64,000 nt of DNA from the NCBI RefSeq assembly GCF_001586165.1, contig NZ_CP014608.1, forward strand, positions 3,968,001-4,032,000, given 5' to 3'. The notes below the pieces were generated by a model. It was not told the DNA's origin, did not search any database, and saw only the letters and a program-made list of their open reading frames with translations. The translations under genes and the position numbers were made by a program. Position 1 is the stretch's first letter. Every line of letters starts with the position of its first letter. This DNA is from Obesumbacterium proteus (GTDB taxonomy: Bacteria; Pseudomonadota; Gammaproteobacteria; Enterobacterales; Enterobacteriaceae). Positions 8,872 through 18,436 of the stretch are shown in pieces.

Positions 8872-9297
8872 ATGTCCAGTAGTATCATTACTCGTGAAAT
8901 TATCTTTTTTGTTTGTGCCACGCCACAGACTAAGGTGACCAGATTGGGTACTAAAGGACAACATCAGCAACTGGTAGAAACACTGTCTGAATGGATAGAA
9001 CAGAATTTAGATAAACGTATCGTTATTGATGATATCGCCGAGCGAGCGGGATATTCGAAATGGTATCTACAGCGACTATTTAAAGAGGTGACGGGCGATA
9101 ACTTAGCGTCTTATGTTCGCCATCGCCGATTGATGCGCGCCGCGGCAGAATTAAAACGAACGGATAAGAAAATTATGGATATAACACTGCAATATGGTTT
9201 CGAAAGCCAGCAGACCTTTACCCGTGCCTTCAAACGACGCTTTGGGACCTCGCCGGGAGTTTTCAGGCAGGCTCCATCCTCCATGCATGAAAATTAA
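8872..9297 (+). CDS. AraC-family regulator, MarA/SoxS/RamA-like
   Basis: Single-domain AraC-type activator with two HTH motifs, matching MarA/RamA in RAGYSKWYLQRLFKEVTG and YGFESQQTFTRAFKRRF, and lacking a ligand domain. Such proteins activate efflux and stress genes as monomers. The ATG at 8872 (141 residues) has no Shine-Dalgarno sequence. A TTG at 8944 has AAGGTG 6 nt upstream and would give a 117-residue protein, the usual MarA/RamA length, so translation more likely starts there. No ramR- or marR-like gene is adjacent. Confidence 0.8.
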   Translation: MSSSIITREIIFFVCATPQTKVTRLGTKGQHQQLVETLSEWIEQNLDKRIVIDDIAERAGYSKWYLQRLFKEVTGDNLASYVRHRRLMRAAAELKRTDKKIMDITLQYGFESQQTFTRAFKRRFGTSPGVFRQAPSSMHEN

Positions 9298-9353
9298 AAT
9301 GTCTGATAATGCCTATAAAGCTCAAAAATCAATCTTAACTTTATTTTATCAAA

Positions 9354-9376
9354 GCGAGGAGAATTGCTCTCCTCGC
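9354..9376. terminator. Hairpin between the AraC-type gene and ecotin
   Basis: A perfect 9-bp stem GCGAGGAGA / TCTCCTCGC lies between convergent genes. On the minus strand it is followed by TTTGATAAAAT, so it probably ends the ecotin transcript. Confidence 0.55.
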
Positions 9377-9410
9377 AGCTATTCATGATGAGATAACGCG
9401 CAATGCCTCG

Positions 9411-9923
9411 TTATTTCTTAACAGAATCTTGAATCTTAGTATCTGCCTGCCATACGCGGTATTTCACATCAACACCCTGCGGTACATACACTACGATTGG
9501 CAAACGGCTGTTGTAACGCTGCATAGCGGAATCACCCAAGTTTGCCGTAACAAACTGGCTGTGCTTGGTGTTATCAGGGCAAGCCATCATGGTTGATGCT
9601 GGCTCTGAAATTTTTTCCATCACTAAGTAGTCATAACCCCAACCAGACAGCGTTTTGCTTTCCAGCTTGCCACCCATCATATGGCGGTTGCAATCAACAT
9701 CCATTGTTTTGCCGATCAGCAACTCAACTTTGAAGTCATTCTCATTTTCTTGCTTCGGTAAATAAATGACCTGACGGCTCATGCCCTTTTCCGCTTGCGG
9801 ATAAGGTGCAACTTTTTCCAGTGGCTGTTTGCTGAGATCGTCATTTGCGCCCGCGGTAGCCGCGATAGCACCGGCAGAAGAAGCCAATAATAAGCTAGCC
9901 AATACAGCTGAAACCTTGTTCAT
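9411..9923 (-). CDS. eco: Ecotin, periplasmic serine protease inhibitor
   Basis: The 170-residue protein has a signal peptide (MNKVSAVLASLLLASSAGAI...AxA cleavage about residue 22) and closely follows E. coli ecotin: PLEKVAPYPQAEKGM, KVELLIGKTM-x-VDCNRH, GWGYDYLVMEK, STMMACPD, RYNSRLPIVVYVP. The reactive-site methionine (P1) in the STMM loop and the loop disulfide cysteines are kept. It inhibits trypsin-fold proteases such as neutrophil elastase. The ATG has GGGA 7 nt upstream. Confidence 0.95.
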   Translation of the reverse strand: MNKVSAVLASLLLASSAGAIAATAGANDDLSKQPLEKVAPYPQAEKGMSRQVIYLPKQENENDFKVELLIGKTMDVDCNRHMMGGKLESKTLSGWGYDYLVMEKISEPASTMMACPDNTKHSQFVTANLGDSAMQRYNSRLPIVVYVPQGVDVKYRVWQADTKIQDSVKK

Positions 9924-10086
9924 AATATGTCCCTACTTACAGATAATGATATTAATGTCGCTACGGTAGCATAGCCTGACCAAAAGCATTATAGGTCAAT
10001 TCTGATTAATTCACGTTACTGATGTAGCCATATTTTTATATTTCAAAAGAAAACTCTGTATAAATGAATATATGACGTCTGGGCAT

Positions 10087-10116
10087 AAAAAAGGCTGCTT
10101 CGTACACGAAGCAGCC
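10087..10116 (-). terminator. Intrinsic terminator of ybiT
   Basis: On the minus strand, a 10-bp GC-rich stem (GGCTGCTTCG / CGAAGCAGCC) is followed directly by six T, 32 nt beyond the ybiT stop. Confidence 0.9.
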
Positions 10117-10147
10117 TGATTAATTCAGCTAGGATAAATTATAAAAA

Positions 10148-11740
10148 TTATTCAGCACCTTGGCTGCGCAGATAATCTTCATAGTTACCAGAGAAATCAA
10201 TCGTCTTAGTTGGCGTAATTTCTAAAATACGCGTCGCCAATGAGCTAACAAATTCGCGGTCATGGGAGACGAAGACCAACGTACCTTCGTACATCTCCAG
10301 AGCCATGTTCAGCGCTTCGATAGATTCCATATCCATGTGGTTCGTTGGTTCATCCATAACCAAGATATTTGGACGCTGCATCATCAGCTTACCAAACAGC
10401 ATACGACCCTTTTCACCACCGGACAGCACTTTGACCGACTTTTTAATGTCGTCTTGGCTGAACAGCAAGCGTCCGAGGTAACCACGAACAACCTGCTCGT
10501 CGTCGCTTGGCTGTTTCCACTGGCTCATCCAATCAAACAGAGTTAAGTCTTCAGCAAACTCGCTTTCATGATCCTGTGCGTAGTAACCGATGTTGGCATT
10601 TTCAGACCATTTAGCAAAACCGGTATCTGGCTCAAGCTCGCCCACTAAGGTTTTCAGCAGCGTAGTTTTACCCACGCCGTTGGTACCCAGAACCGCCAGC
10701 TTGTCGCCCACTTCCAGCAACATGCGCAGGTTTTTGAACAGCGGGCCATTATCAAAGCCTTTGCTTAAACCATCAATTTCCAACGCGTTACGGAACAGTT
10801 TTTTATCCTGTTCGAAGCGAATGAATGGGTTCTGACGGCTAGAGGCTTTAACTTCATCCAGCTTAATTTTATCAATCTGGCGAGCACGCGAAGTTGCCTG
10901 CTTAGATTTTGAGGCGTTCGCGCTAAAGCGGCTAACAAACGACTGTAGCTCAGAAATCTGTGCTTTCTTTTTCGCGTTATCAGACATCAAACGCTCGCGC
11001 GCCTGCGTTGCCGCCGTCATGTATTCATCGTAGTTACCCGGATAAACGCGCAGCTCGCCGTAATCCAAGTCAGCCATGTGCGTACACACCATATTCAGGA
11101 AGTGACGGTCATGGGAAATGATAATCATGGTGCTGTTGCGTTCGTTCAGCACGGTTTCCAGCCAACGAATGGTGTCGATGTCCAAGTTGTTGGTTGGTTC
11201 GTCGAGCAGCAGAATGTCTGGGTTCGAGAACAGCGCCTGCGCCAGTAAAACACGCAGTTTCCAACCTGGAGCAATTTCACTCATCAGGCCGTAGTGTTGC
11301 TCAACGGGAATACCCACGCCCAGCAATAACTCGCCCGCACGCGACTCAGCGCTGTATCCATCCATCTCGCCATATACGACTTCCAGATCGGCCACTTTGT
11401 AGCCTTCTTCTTCGGTCATTTCTGGCAGCGCATAGATGCGATCGCGTTCGGCCTTCACGTCCCACAGTTCAGTGTGGCCCATGATAACGGTATCGATAAC
11501 GGTATAGTTTTCGAATGCGAACTGATCCTGACGCAGTTTACCCAAACGTTCGTTCGGATCGAGGAACACGTTACCGCCGCTTGGCACTAAATCGCCGCCG
11601 AGGATTTTCATCAGCGTGGATTTACCACAGCCGTTTGCCCCGATAAGACCATAGCGATTTCCGCCGCCAAATTTGACAGAAATGTTTTCAAACAACGGCT
11701 TACTGCCGAACTGCATCGTGATGTTATTGCTGATTAACAA
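10148..11740 (-). CDS. ybiT: ABC-F family ATPase YbiT
   Basis: The 530-residue protein matches E. coli YbiT along its length. It has two ABC domains with Walker A motifs GANGCGKST and GTNGVGKTT, LLLDEPTNNLD and VMDEPTNHMD Walker B motifs, and the ABC-F linker (about residues 240-300, QARERLMSDNAKKKAQISEL). ABC-F proteins act on ribosomes, not membranes. The start is taken as TTG at 11740, which gives the usual 530 residues and has AAGAG 8 nt upstream; the frame remains open 33 codons further with an ATG that lacks homology. One base of interest: Cys in the first Walker A (NGCGKS), usually Ser. Confidence 0.92.
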   Translation of the reverse strand: MLISNNITMQFGSKPLFENISVKFGGGNRYGLIGANGCGKSTLMKILGGDLVPSGGNVFLDPNERLGKLRQDQFAFENYTVIDTVIMGHTELWDVKAERDRIYALPEMTEEEGYKVADLEVVYGEMDGYSAESRAGELLLGVGIPVEQHYGLMSEIAPGWKLRVLLAQALFSNPDILLLDEPTNNLDIDTIRWLETVLNERNSTMIIISHDRHFLNMVCTHMADLDYGELRVYPGNYDEYMTAATQARERLMSDNAKKKAQISELQSFVSRFSANASKSKQATSRARQIDKIKLDEVKASSRQNPFIRFEQDKKLFRNALEIDGLSKGFDNGPLFKNLRMLLEVGDKLAVLGTNGVGKTTLLKTLVGELEPDTGFAKWSENANIGYYAQDHESEFAEDLTLFDWMSQWKQPSDDEQVVRGYLGRLLFSQDDIKKSVKVLSGGEKGRMLFGKLMMQRPNILVMDEPTNHMDMESIEALNMALEMYEGTLVFVSHDREFVSSLATRILEITPTKTIDFSGNYEDYLRSQGAE

Positions 11741-11840
11741 GACTAGTACTCTTAAGAAATGTGATTTTGGGCACATTATGCCATAAGTTGGCGTTTTTAT
11801 CGCCCCTATGAGCAAAGGGAATTCTGTTTTAACAGGCAAT

Positions 11841-11866
11841 AAAAAAGCGCTGGAATAATCCAGCGC
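11841..11866 (-). terminator. Intrinsic terminator of the amidohydrolase operon
   Basis: On the minus strand GCGCTGGA / TCCAGCGC forms an 8-bp stem with a 4-nt loop, followed by six T. Confidence 0.9.
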
Positions 11867-11919
11867 CCATAAACAAACAACTCATCGTTTTCAAACGGCC
11901 ATAGGCCAACTCACTGAAA

Positions 11920-13788
11920 TCAGAATGAGAAACAAGAGCAACCTAAAACGCCCCAAAACGCCTGCTCATCCGACACAGGAATTGCAGATTTACGTGCTTT
12001 ATCATGAGAATGCCCATGCACACCGCAAGAGCCACAGCACTGGTGCATCTGAGCCAAAACGCCAGCTTTATTCTCAACGGGTGGAGCCGAACGGTAATGT
12101 CCCGGAACCTTAACCACCGGTGACCAATCCGGTACCACAGGAATCGACGGCGGTGCTAACGGAGTGAACGCACCCGCGGCATATACTACTTTGCCATCCA
12201 CAATCGTCATCACTGATTCAATACCTTTAATGGCTTCTTCCGGCACGCTGAAGAAATCTTGCGACAGCACAACCATATCCGCCAACTGTCCGGCTTTGAT
12301 ATGGCCTTTTTTACCCTGTTCGTTAGAGAACCATGCGCTACCTGCGGTCCACAGATCCAAGGCCACGTCGCGCGGTAAGCGATTGTTATCGTCGTACATC
12401 GCCATACCGCCAACCGTGCGGCCAGAAACTAACCAATACAGCGCTGTCCACGGGTTATAGCTGGCAACGCGTGTGGCATCAGTCCCCATACCTACTGGAA
12501 CACCCATCTCCAACATTTTCTGGATCGGCGGAGTCTGTTTCACGGCGTCTTTACCATAACGCTCAACGTAGTATTCGCCTTGGAACGCCATACGATGTTG
12601 AACCGCAATCCCACCGCCCAACGCTTTAACACGTTCTATATTCTGCTCGGTGATGGTTTCAGCGTGGTCGAAGATCCAATGCAGGCCATTGAATGGAATT
12701 TCACGATTCACTTTTTCGAATACGTTAAGCATGCGCGAAATCGATTCGTTATAGGTGGCGTGTAGACGGAACGGCCAGCGGTTTTCAACCAAATGGCGTA
12801 CCACTCGTTCCAATTCATCTTCCATACCTTCAGGCAAATCAGGACGAGGCTGGAGGAAATCTTCAAAGTCAGCGGCAGAAAATACCAACATTTCACCGGC
12901 ACCGTTGGCACGATAAAAATCGGTGCCCTGCCCTGGCGTTAGCATGTCGGTCCATTTCTGGAAATCTTCCAGTTCTTGCTTAGGACGCTGCGTGAAAAGG
13001 TTGTAGGCGATACGTACCGTCATCTGCTTTTCATCATGCAACTGCTGAATAATTTCGTAATCTTCAGGATAGTTTTGGAAACCACCGCCAGCATCAATGG
13101 CGCTGGTCACACCCAGACGGTTTAGCTCACGCATAAACTGGCGGGTCGAGTTAACCTGCATTTCGAGCGGCAATTTTGGCCCCTTGGCCAGCGTTGCATA
13201 CAGGATCATGGCATTTGGTTTAGCGATCAGCATTCCCGTAGGATTGCCTTTAGCATCACGAACGATCTCACCACCGGCTGGATTTGGCGTGTCTTTGGTG
13301 TAGCCCACCGCTTTCAATGCAGCACGATTTAATAGGGCACGATCGTAAAGATGTAGCACAAATACCGGAGTATCCGGCGCAGCTTCGTTCAGTTCTTCAA
13401 TCGTTGGCATGCGGCGTTCGGCAAACTGAAACTCAGTCCAGCCTCCCACGACGCGAACCCACTGTGGCGATGGCGTTCTATCCGCCTGATCTTTTAGCAT
13501 GCGCAATGCATCAGCTAAAGATGGCACGCCTTCCCAACGCAGTTCAAGGTTGTAATTCAGGCCGCCGCGAATCAAGTGCAGGTGGGAATCATTCAGACCT
13601 GGGATTACCGTATGGCCTTTTAAATCAACCAGCTGTGTACCTTCACCGGCAAAACCCATCACGTAAGCGGTTGTGCCAACGGCCAGAATTTTACCCTCTT
13701 TGATCGCCACCGCATCAGCCAGCGGATTTTCTCGATCGAGCGTATGAAACTGACCGTTAGTGAGTATCAGTGAAGCATTTTGAGACAT
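11920..13788 (-). CDS. YtcJ-like amidohydrolase with Cys/His-rich tail
   Basis: This 622-residue protein is of the amidohydrolase superfamily (Amidohydro_3). It has the metal ligands GLNDSHLHLIRGG near residue 68, a HWIFDHAE stretch near residue 365 and MGTDATRVASYNPW near residue 440. The last ~50 residues are unusual: HQCCGSCGVHGHSHDK, then GVLGCSCFSF at the very end, suggesting metal binding. The chosen ATG has GGAG at 8 nt; six extra upstream codons are open. It is the last gene after an isochorismatase-like and a monooxygenase-like gene. The substrate is unknown. Confidence 0.8.
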   Translation of the reverse strand: MSQNASLILTNGQFHTLDRENPLADAVAIKEGKILAVGTTAYVMGFAGEGTQLVDLKGHTVIPGLNDSHLHLIRGGLNYNLELRWEGVPSLADALRMLKDQADRTPSPQWVRVVGGWTEFQFAERRMPTIEELNEAAPDTPVFVLHLYDRALLNRAALKAVGYTKDTPNPAGGEIVRDAKGNPTGMLIAKPNAMILYATLAKGPKLPLEMQVNSTRQFMRELNRLGVTSAIDAGGGFQNYPEDYEIIQQLHDEKQMTVRIAYNLFTQRPKQELEDFQKWTDMLTPGQGTDFYRANGAGEMLVFSAADFEDFLQPRPDLPEGMEDELERVVRHLVENRWPFRLHATYNESISRMLNVFEKVNREIPFNGLHWIFDHAETITEQNIERVKALGGGIAVQHRMAFQGEYYVERYGKDAVKQTPPIQKMLEMGVPVGMGTDATRVASYNPWTALYWLVSGRTVGGMAMYDDNNRLPRDVALDLWTAGSAWFSNEQGKKGHIKAGQLADMVVLSQDFFSVPEEAIKGIESVMTIVDGKVVYAAGAFTPLAPPSIPVVPDWSPVVKVPGHYRSAPPVENKAGVLAQMHQCCGSCGVHGHSHDKARKSAIPVSDEQAFWGVLGCSCFSF

Positions 13789-13815
13789 AAGTCGTACTCC
13801 TATCACCTAGGTTGA

Positions 13816-14358
13816 CTATTTCTTCAGCCAGCCAGCAAATATGCGTGTAACCAACGGCATCCACATAAACACCACCAGCCAAACGACGCAGGCGTCATTA
13901 ATAAAATGCAGCAGTAGCGTACCTTTAAGCCCAGGCAACAACATTCCGGTTATCCACGGCACCAGATTAGTGCTGGGAAATATCACCAGCAGCGTAATAA
14001 GAAACTGCTTCCATTTTTGCGGACGTTTAACCGTAGGAGTGCTTGGCGTGAACCAAAATTCTGGCTCGGTACGAACTTCGTAATGTTCTTCTTGCGCGAG
14101 GATCGGCTGGATTTCAGCCACTAACTTTTTACGCAGATCGGAGTTGGTCCATGCGTAAAGATTATCCAGCGTATCGAAGCGGATCACGATGTTATAAGCT
14201 TCGCTTCCAGCTGTTGGCCGAATAACATGAACACCCAGATGCCCCGGGAATTGCTGTGCAGCAGGCATGATGCGGGCGAGCCATGCCTCATAAGCTATTG
14301 CCTGATTAGGTTGCAGATTATGCGTAATAACCAAGGTTACGGTATTGGTTGCTGCCAT
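13816..14358 (-). CDS. ABM-fold monooxygenase-like protein with membrane tail
   Basis: The 180-residue protein starts MAATNTVTLVITHNL. Residues ~5-105 look like an antibiotic-biosynthesis-monooxygenase (ABM) ferredoxin-like domain (AYEAWLARIMPAAQQFPGHLGVHVIRP). The C-terminal ~60 residues hold two or three hydrophobic segments (FLITLLVIFPSTNLVPWITG; CVVWLVVFMWMPLV). This two-part architecture is known for some bacterial membrane-anchored ABM proteins. It sits 71 nt after the isochorismatase-like gene and 27 nt before the amidohydrolase. The function is not known. Confidence 0.7.
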   Translation of the reverse strand: MAATNTVTLVITHNLQPNQAIAYEAWLARIMPAAQQFPGHLGVHVIRPTAGSEAYNIVIRFDTLDNLYAWTNSDLRKKLVAEIQPILAQEEHYEVRTEPEFWFTPSTPTVKRPQKWKQFLITLLVIFPSTNLVPWITGMLLPGLKGTLLLHFINDACVVWLVVFMWMPLVTRIFAGWLKK

Positions 14359-14429
14359 GCTGGGGCATCCTGATTGGAAAAACGGAAGTGATTGAGGCGA
14401 GATAATCTCGCCCCCGAGCAATCTAAAAA

Positions 14430-15071
14430 TTAAGCTTTACGCTGTGGTGCGCCGTGTACCAAGGTGTAAGCGTAATCAACGCCCATGCCGTAAGCGCCGC
14501 TATGTTCGCGCACCAAATCCATAACCGCGTCATAGGTTTCTTTACGCGCCCAGTCACGCTGGTACTCCAACAGGACTTGCTGCCAGGTCACAGGAACCGC
14601 ACCGGCTTGAACCATACGGTCGATAGAACGCTCATGCGCGTCAACTGAAGTGCCGCCCGAGGTATCAGTCACTACGTAAACTTCAAAACCTTCTTCCAAA
14701 GCCATCAACGCAGGGAAAGTTAAGCAAACTTCGGTCCATAGCGCAGAAATAACCAATTTTTTACGACCTGTCGCTTTTACGGCGGCAACAAACGCTTTGT
14801 CTTCCCATGAATTCATGGAGGTACGTTCGATTGGGGCAAGTTCAGGATTAACCGCTAACAATTCCGGCCAGATATAACCACTGAAGCTTTTCGTTTCAAC
14901 AGACGTATAAATAGTAGGAACATTAAAAATCTTACCGGCCTTTGCTAAAGCCACGGTGTTATTCTTCAAGGTTTGACGGTCAATATTTGCCACCCCAAAA
15001 GACATCTGCGGCTGATGGTCGATAAAAATCAGTGTTGAGTTCTTTGGATCGAGCAATTCACGAATTGACAT
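14430..15071 (-). CDS. Isochorismatase-family hydrolase, YcaC-like
   Basis: This 213-residue protein resembles E. coli YcaC. It has the FIDHQPQM start (catalytic Asp about residue 18), a likely catalytic Lys/Glu region, and the nucleophile cysteine in ALWTEVCLTFPALMALEEG near residue 118. YcaC itself has no firm substrate; the family hydrolyses amide or ester bonds. It is the first gene of an operon with the ABM-like and amidohydrolase genes and faces a LysR regulator gene. Confidence 0.85.
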   Translation of the reverse strand: MSIRELLDPKNSTLIFIDHQPQMSFGVANIDRQTLKNNTVALAKAGKIFNVPTIYTSVETKSFSGYIWPELLAVNPELAPIERTSMNSWEDKAFVAAVKATGRKKLVISALWTEVCLTFPALMALEEGFEVYVVTDTSGGTSVDAHERSIDRMVQAGAVPVTWQQVLLEYQRDWARKETYDAVMDLVREHSGAYGMGVDYAYTLVHGAPQRKA

Positions 15072-15479
15072 GTAATATCCTTAATTTTCACTTAGTTGAA
15101 TAATACTTTCGTACCTGTGATGAACGGCTACATGCTAGGTATTCATGGAATTAGTTGATAGCTGGAAATTTTTAACAACTTATTAAGTTATTTTATGTTG
15201 CGTAAATTCTTACTTATTATTATCGCGCTAACAGTATTGTAGAGATTATTGCTTCACGCCAAGTTTCGATATATCTTAATTCAACGAAGAAACAGAATAA
15301 TCGCCTATACCTGCCAGTAATATATTGGTAACGTTCGTAATATTAATTACTTTATATATCCGTGAAAGATTAAAGAATTTTCCTAACATTATTTTTAAGC
15401 AAAGATATTCCTAAACAAAGAAAACGACCAACACCGTACACTATGAGTAAATTTTATTTCTTAAAATTAGAAGGTTACG
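15072..15479. promoter_or_regulatory. 408-bp divergent promoter region
   Basis: This AT-rich gap separates the YcaC-like operon (minus) from the LysR gene (plus) and should hold both promoters and the LysR operator. I see no gene, strong terminator or long repeat in it. Confidence 0.5.
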
Positions 15480-16394
15480 ATGCGCGTAAATTTGGATGTT
15501 CTACTGATTCTTGATGCACTGGAAAAACATGGAAGTTTTGCTGCAGCAGCCGAGTCGCTTTTTAAAACACCCGCTGCACTGAGTTACATGGTGCAGAAAT
15601 TTGAAAATGACCTCAGTATCAAACTCTTAGACCGTTCAGGTCACAGAGCAAAATTCACCGATACGGGCAAAATAGTATTAGAAAAGGGCAGAGTTTTACT
15701 GAGCGCCGCTCGTGAGTTAGAAAAGCAGGCTGTCCAGATCGAATCTGGTTGGGAAAAAGAGCTGACTATTGCGCTTGATGGCTCATTCCCTTTCCATCTA
15801 CTGCTGCCCATGATTGAGGAATTTTATAAGCTCAATTGTCTGACCCAGCTTAGATTTACCCACCATACCCTTTCCGGCTCATGGGAACAGCTGACTCAAA
15901 ACGATGCTGATATTATTTTAGGCGCCATCAACGAACCCCCAACCTCCACTGAATTCTCTTACCAAATGTTAGGCATGTTGGAGAATGTGTTTGTTGTATC
16001 CCCTTCTCATCCCTTGGCCACCGCGGATGAACCACTCGATCCACGTCTCATCTGCACTCACCGCGCAATCGTTATCGGTGATACTGCTCGCTTCAGTACG
16101 GGGCAAGCCACCAACTATTTGCAGGAACAGGAACGTATGGTGGTTTATGACTTCCATAATAAATTGCTGGCGCTGGTGTCAGGTTTAGGGTGTGGATTTA
16201 TGCCGCGCCATATCGTCGAACCTTATTTGAAAACGGGAACGTTAGTTGCTAAAAAAACCACGTCTAGCAGACAGAAAGATCTGGCTTATTTGGGATGGAA
16301 CAACTCTTCTGAAGGCGTTGCCTCTCGTTGGTGGCGTGAAAAAATTCTCGAAAGCGAGCTGATTAAATTTATGTACCAATATGAAAAATCTTAG
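15480..16394 (+). CDS. LysR-family transcriptional regulator
   Basis: The 304-residue protein has an N-terminal winged HTH (LLILDALEKHGSFAAAAESLFKTPAALSYMVQKFE in parts, residues 6-42) and a LysR substrate-binding domain. AGAAGG lies 6 nt before the ATG. It is transcribed away from the YcaC-like/ABM/amidohydrolase operon, so it probably regulates that operon. The effector is unknown. Confidence 0.85.
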   Translation: MRVNLDVLLILDALEKHGSFAAAAESLFKTPAALSYMVQKFENDLSIKLLDRSGHRAKFTDTGKIVLEKGRVLLSAARELEKQAVQIESGWEKELTIALDGSFPFHLLLPMIEEFYKLNCLTQLRFTHHTLSGSWEQLTQNDADIILGAINEPPTSTEFSYQMLGMLENVFVVSPSHPLATADEPLDPRLICTHRAIVIGDTARFSTGQATNYLQEQERMVVYDFHNKLLALVSGLGCGFMPRHIVEPYLKTGTLVAKKTTSSRQKDLAYLGWNNSSEGVASRWWREKILESELIKFMYQYEKS

Positions 16395-16403
16395 TCTTTA
16401 AAA

Positions 16404-17309
16404 TTATTCGACATATTGTTTACGGATCACCTCCGACATCCAATCCATAAATACCTGTACCCGCATGGCTAAGTTACGGCGATGTGGGTAAAGCAAAGAA
16501 ACAGGCATAGCGGGAGCCGGTAGATTCTCTAGAATTGAAACTAACCCTCCCGTTCGCAACGCTTCTCGCACACCAATAACCGGTACCTGAATAATGCCTA
16601 AGCCCGCCATACATGCCGCTGAATAAGATTCGGTGCTATTCACCGTCAGTGCACCTTGCATATCAACTGTCTGAATATCACCTTGCGGCATAACGTAGGT
16701 AAACTTATCTCTAGGGGCACCTTGCGCGCTTTGATAATGGATCATGTGATGACGCTGCAAATCTGCTGGCGTTTGCGGACAGCCATGCTTGTCCAAATAG
16801 GCTGGGCTGGCACAATTCACCATCTGTAACTGGCCTAGAGGGCGAGCGATCAGGCCAGAATCTGGCAATGTCCCGACTCTTACCACACAGTCAAAACCTT
16901 CTTGAATTAAATCGACTCGTCTGTCGCTGCTGCTCAGTTCGAGTTCAAGATCGGGATGAGCGGATAAAAACGCAGCGAGTCCTTGCTGAACCACAATTTT
17001 GGCTAATCCACTTGGCATATCCACGCGCAGACGCCCAGAGAGCGGTGCATTCGATGTGCGAAACATCCCCTCAAGCTCCTCAATTTCTGCCAGCAAGTCT
17101 TGGCACCTCGCATAGCAGCGCTGTCCATCTTGGGTCAGCGTCACCTTGCGCGTTGTACGGTGCAAAAGCTGAGTGCCAAAATGATTTTCAAGCTGCTGGA
17201 TCGCACCAGATACCGATCCCTTAGGCAATCCCATCCGATCCGCGGTACGACTAAAGCTAGAAAGTTCGGCTACGCTGATAAACACCTGCATCGCAGTGAT
17301 TTTATCCAT
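16404..17309 (-). CDS. LysR-family transcriptional regulator next to an SDR gene
   Basis: The 301-residue protein begins MDKITAMQVFISVAELSSF and has the usual LysR HTH (residues ~18-37), then a two-lobe effector domain (SSDRRVDLIQEGFDCVVRVG). This subgroup often sits opposite a gene for a short-chain dehydrogenase, as here (122 bp apart), and controls it. It converges with the LysR gene at 15.5 kb, with only 9 bp between stops. Confidence 0.85.
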   Translation of the reverse strand: MDKITAMQVFISVAELSSFSRTADRMGLPKGSVSGAIQQLENHFGTQLLHRTTRKVTLTQDGQRCYARCQDLLAEIEELEGMFRTSNAPLSGRLRVDMPSGLAKIVVQQGLAAFLSAHPDLELELSSSDRRVDLIQEGFDCVVRVGTLPDSGLIARPLGQLQMVNCASPAYLDKHGCPQTPADLQRHHMIHYQSAQGAPRDKFTYVMPQGDIQTVDMQGALTVNSTESYSAACMAGLGIIQVPVIGVREALRTGGLVSILENLPAPAMPVSLLYPHRRNLAMRVQVFMDWMSEVIRKQYVE

Positions 17310-17431
17310 TTTTGATTATTCTTATTTTATGAACAGTATTGTCATATTTAGCACGTTTATTTCATTTCAAACAAACAATATGCTTCCTGATATGGCCTGC
17401 ATCGGCGGTGCCCAACACGAGGGTTATGAAC

Positions 17432-18190
17432 ATGAGCAATAAGATCGCACTGATTACCGGCGCAAGCCGTGGCTTAGGTAAAAGCATGGCGCTACATCTT
17501 GCGGCGCAAGGGGTTGATGTCATCGTGACCTACCGCAGCCAACAAGATGAAGCCAATAACGTGGTGAAACAGATTGAACAAGCTGGAGCACAGGGAGCAG
17601 CCTTACCCTTAGATGTTAGCCAAGCCGGTTCCTTTGTTCATTTTCGTGCCGCATTGGAGCACGTTTTAGAGCAAAAGTGGGGACGCAGCAATGTGGATTT
17701 TTTGGTTAACAATGCGGGTATTGGCATCAATGCGTCTTTCGCCGAAACCAGCGAAGAGCAGTTCGATCAGCTCATGAACATTCAGCTTAAAGGGCCATTC
17801 TTCCTCACCCAGACTCTGCTGCCAATCATCATAGACGGTGGGCGTATTATTAATATTTCCACTGGGTTAAGCCGGTTTGTTCTGCCAGGCTTTGCGGCCT
17901 ATGCGGCGATGAAAGGCGCGATGGAAGTGCTGACTCGCTATCAGGCCAAAGAACTCGGTGCGCGGGGCATTAGCGTAAACATTCTCGCTCCCGGCGCTAT
18001 CGAAACAGATTTTGGCGGCGGCGTGGTACGTGATAACAAGCAGGTGAATGACTTCATCGCCTCCCAAACCGCTCTGGGCCGCGTTGGTTTACCTGACGAT
18101 ATTGGCAAAGCAGTCACCATGTTGTTATCAGATGAGGCTAGCTGGATTAATGGCCAACGCATTGAGGCCTCGGGTGGCATGTTCCTCTAA
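17432..18190 (+). CDS. Short-chain dehydrogenase/reductase (SDR)
   Basis: The 252-residue Rossmann-fold oxidoreductase has the cofactor motif TGASRGLG (residues ~10-17), NNAG, the catalytic Ser (NISTGLSRF) and YAAMK (Tyr-x-x-x-Lys), and a C-terminal ASGGMFL typical of FabG-like enzymes. The ATG at 17432 is preferred because GAGGG lies 8 nt upstream; the ATG at 17426 is too close to it. NADP(H) use is suggested by Arg after Ser in the glycine motif. The substrate is unknown. Confidence 0.85.
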   Translation: MSNKIALITGASRGLGKSMALHLAAQGVDVIVTYRSQQDEANNVVKQIEQAGAQGAALPLDVSQAGSFVHFRAALEHVLEQKWGRSNVDFLVNNAGIGINASFAETSEEQFDQLMNIQLKGPFFLTQTLLPIIIDGGRIINISTGLSRFVLPGFAAYAAMKGAMEVLTRYQAKELGARGISVNILAPGAIETDFGGGVVRDNKQVNDFIASQTALGRVGLPDDIGKAVTMLLSDEASWINGQRIEASGGMFL

Positions 18191-18225
18191 GACGTAGACT
18201 GCTTAAGATGACCTTGTGATATCAA

Positions 18226-18246
18226 AGCCTACATTTTATGTGGGCT
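18226..18246 (+). terminator. Terminator after the SDR gene
   Basis: AGCCTACA / TGTGGGCT form an 8-bp stem with one G-U pair, followed by AATTTGATTTT. It lies in the 340-bp gap between the SDR and chemoreceptor genes. Confidence 0.6.
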
Positions 18247-18436
18247 AATTTGATTTTATAAAGTTATTCCTAAGCACGATATAATTAACAAGCTCATTTA
18301 TGATTTTATACTAAATACACACATCAATAATTAAAATATAAAAACGGCACAATGTTATTTTTATGTTTTAATTGATTCAATTAGGTTAACGAAATATTCA
18401 TATCAGCGTTTTAAGCGTCAGGCTTTATTAAATAGC

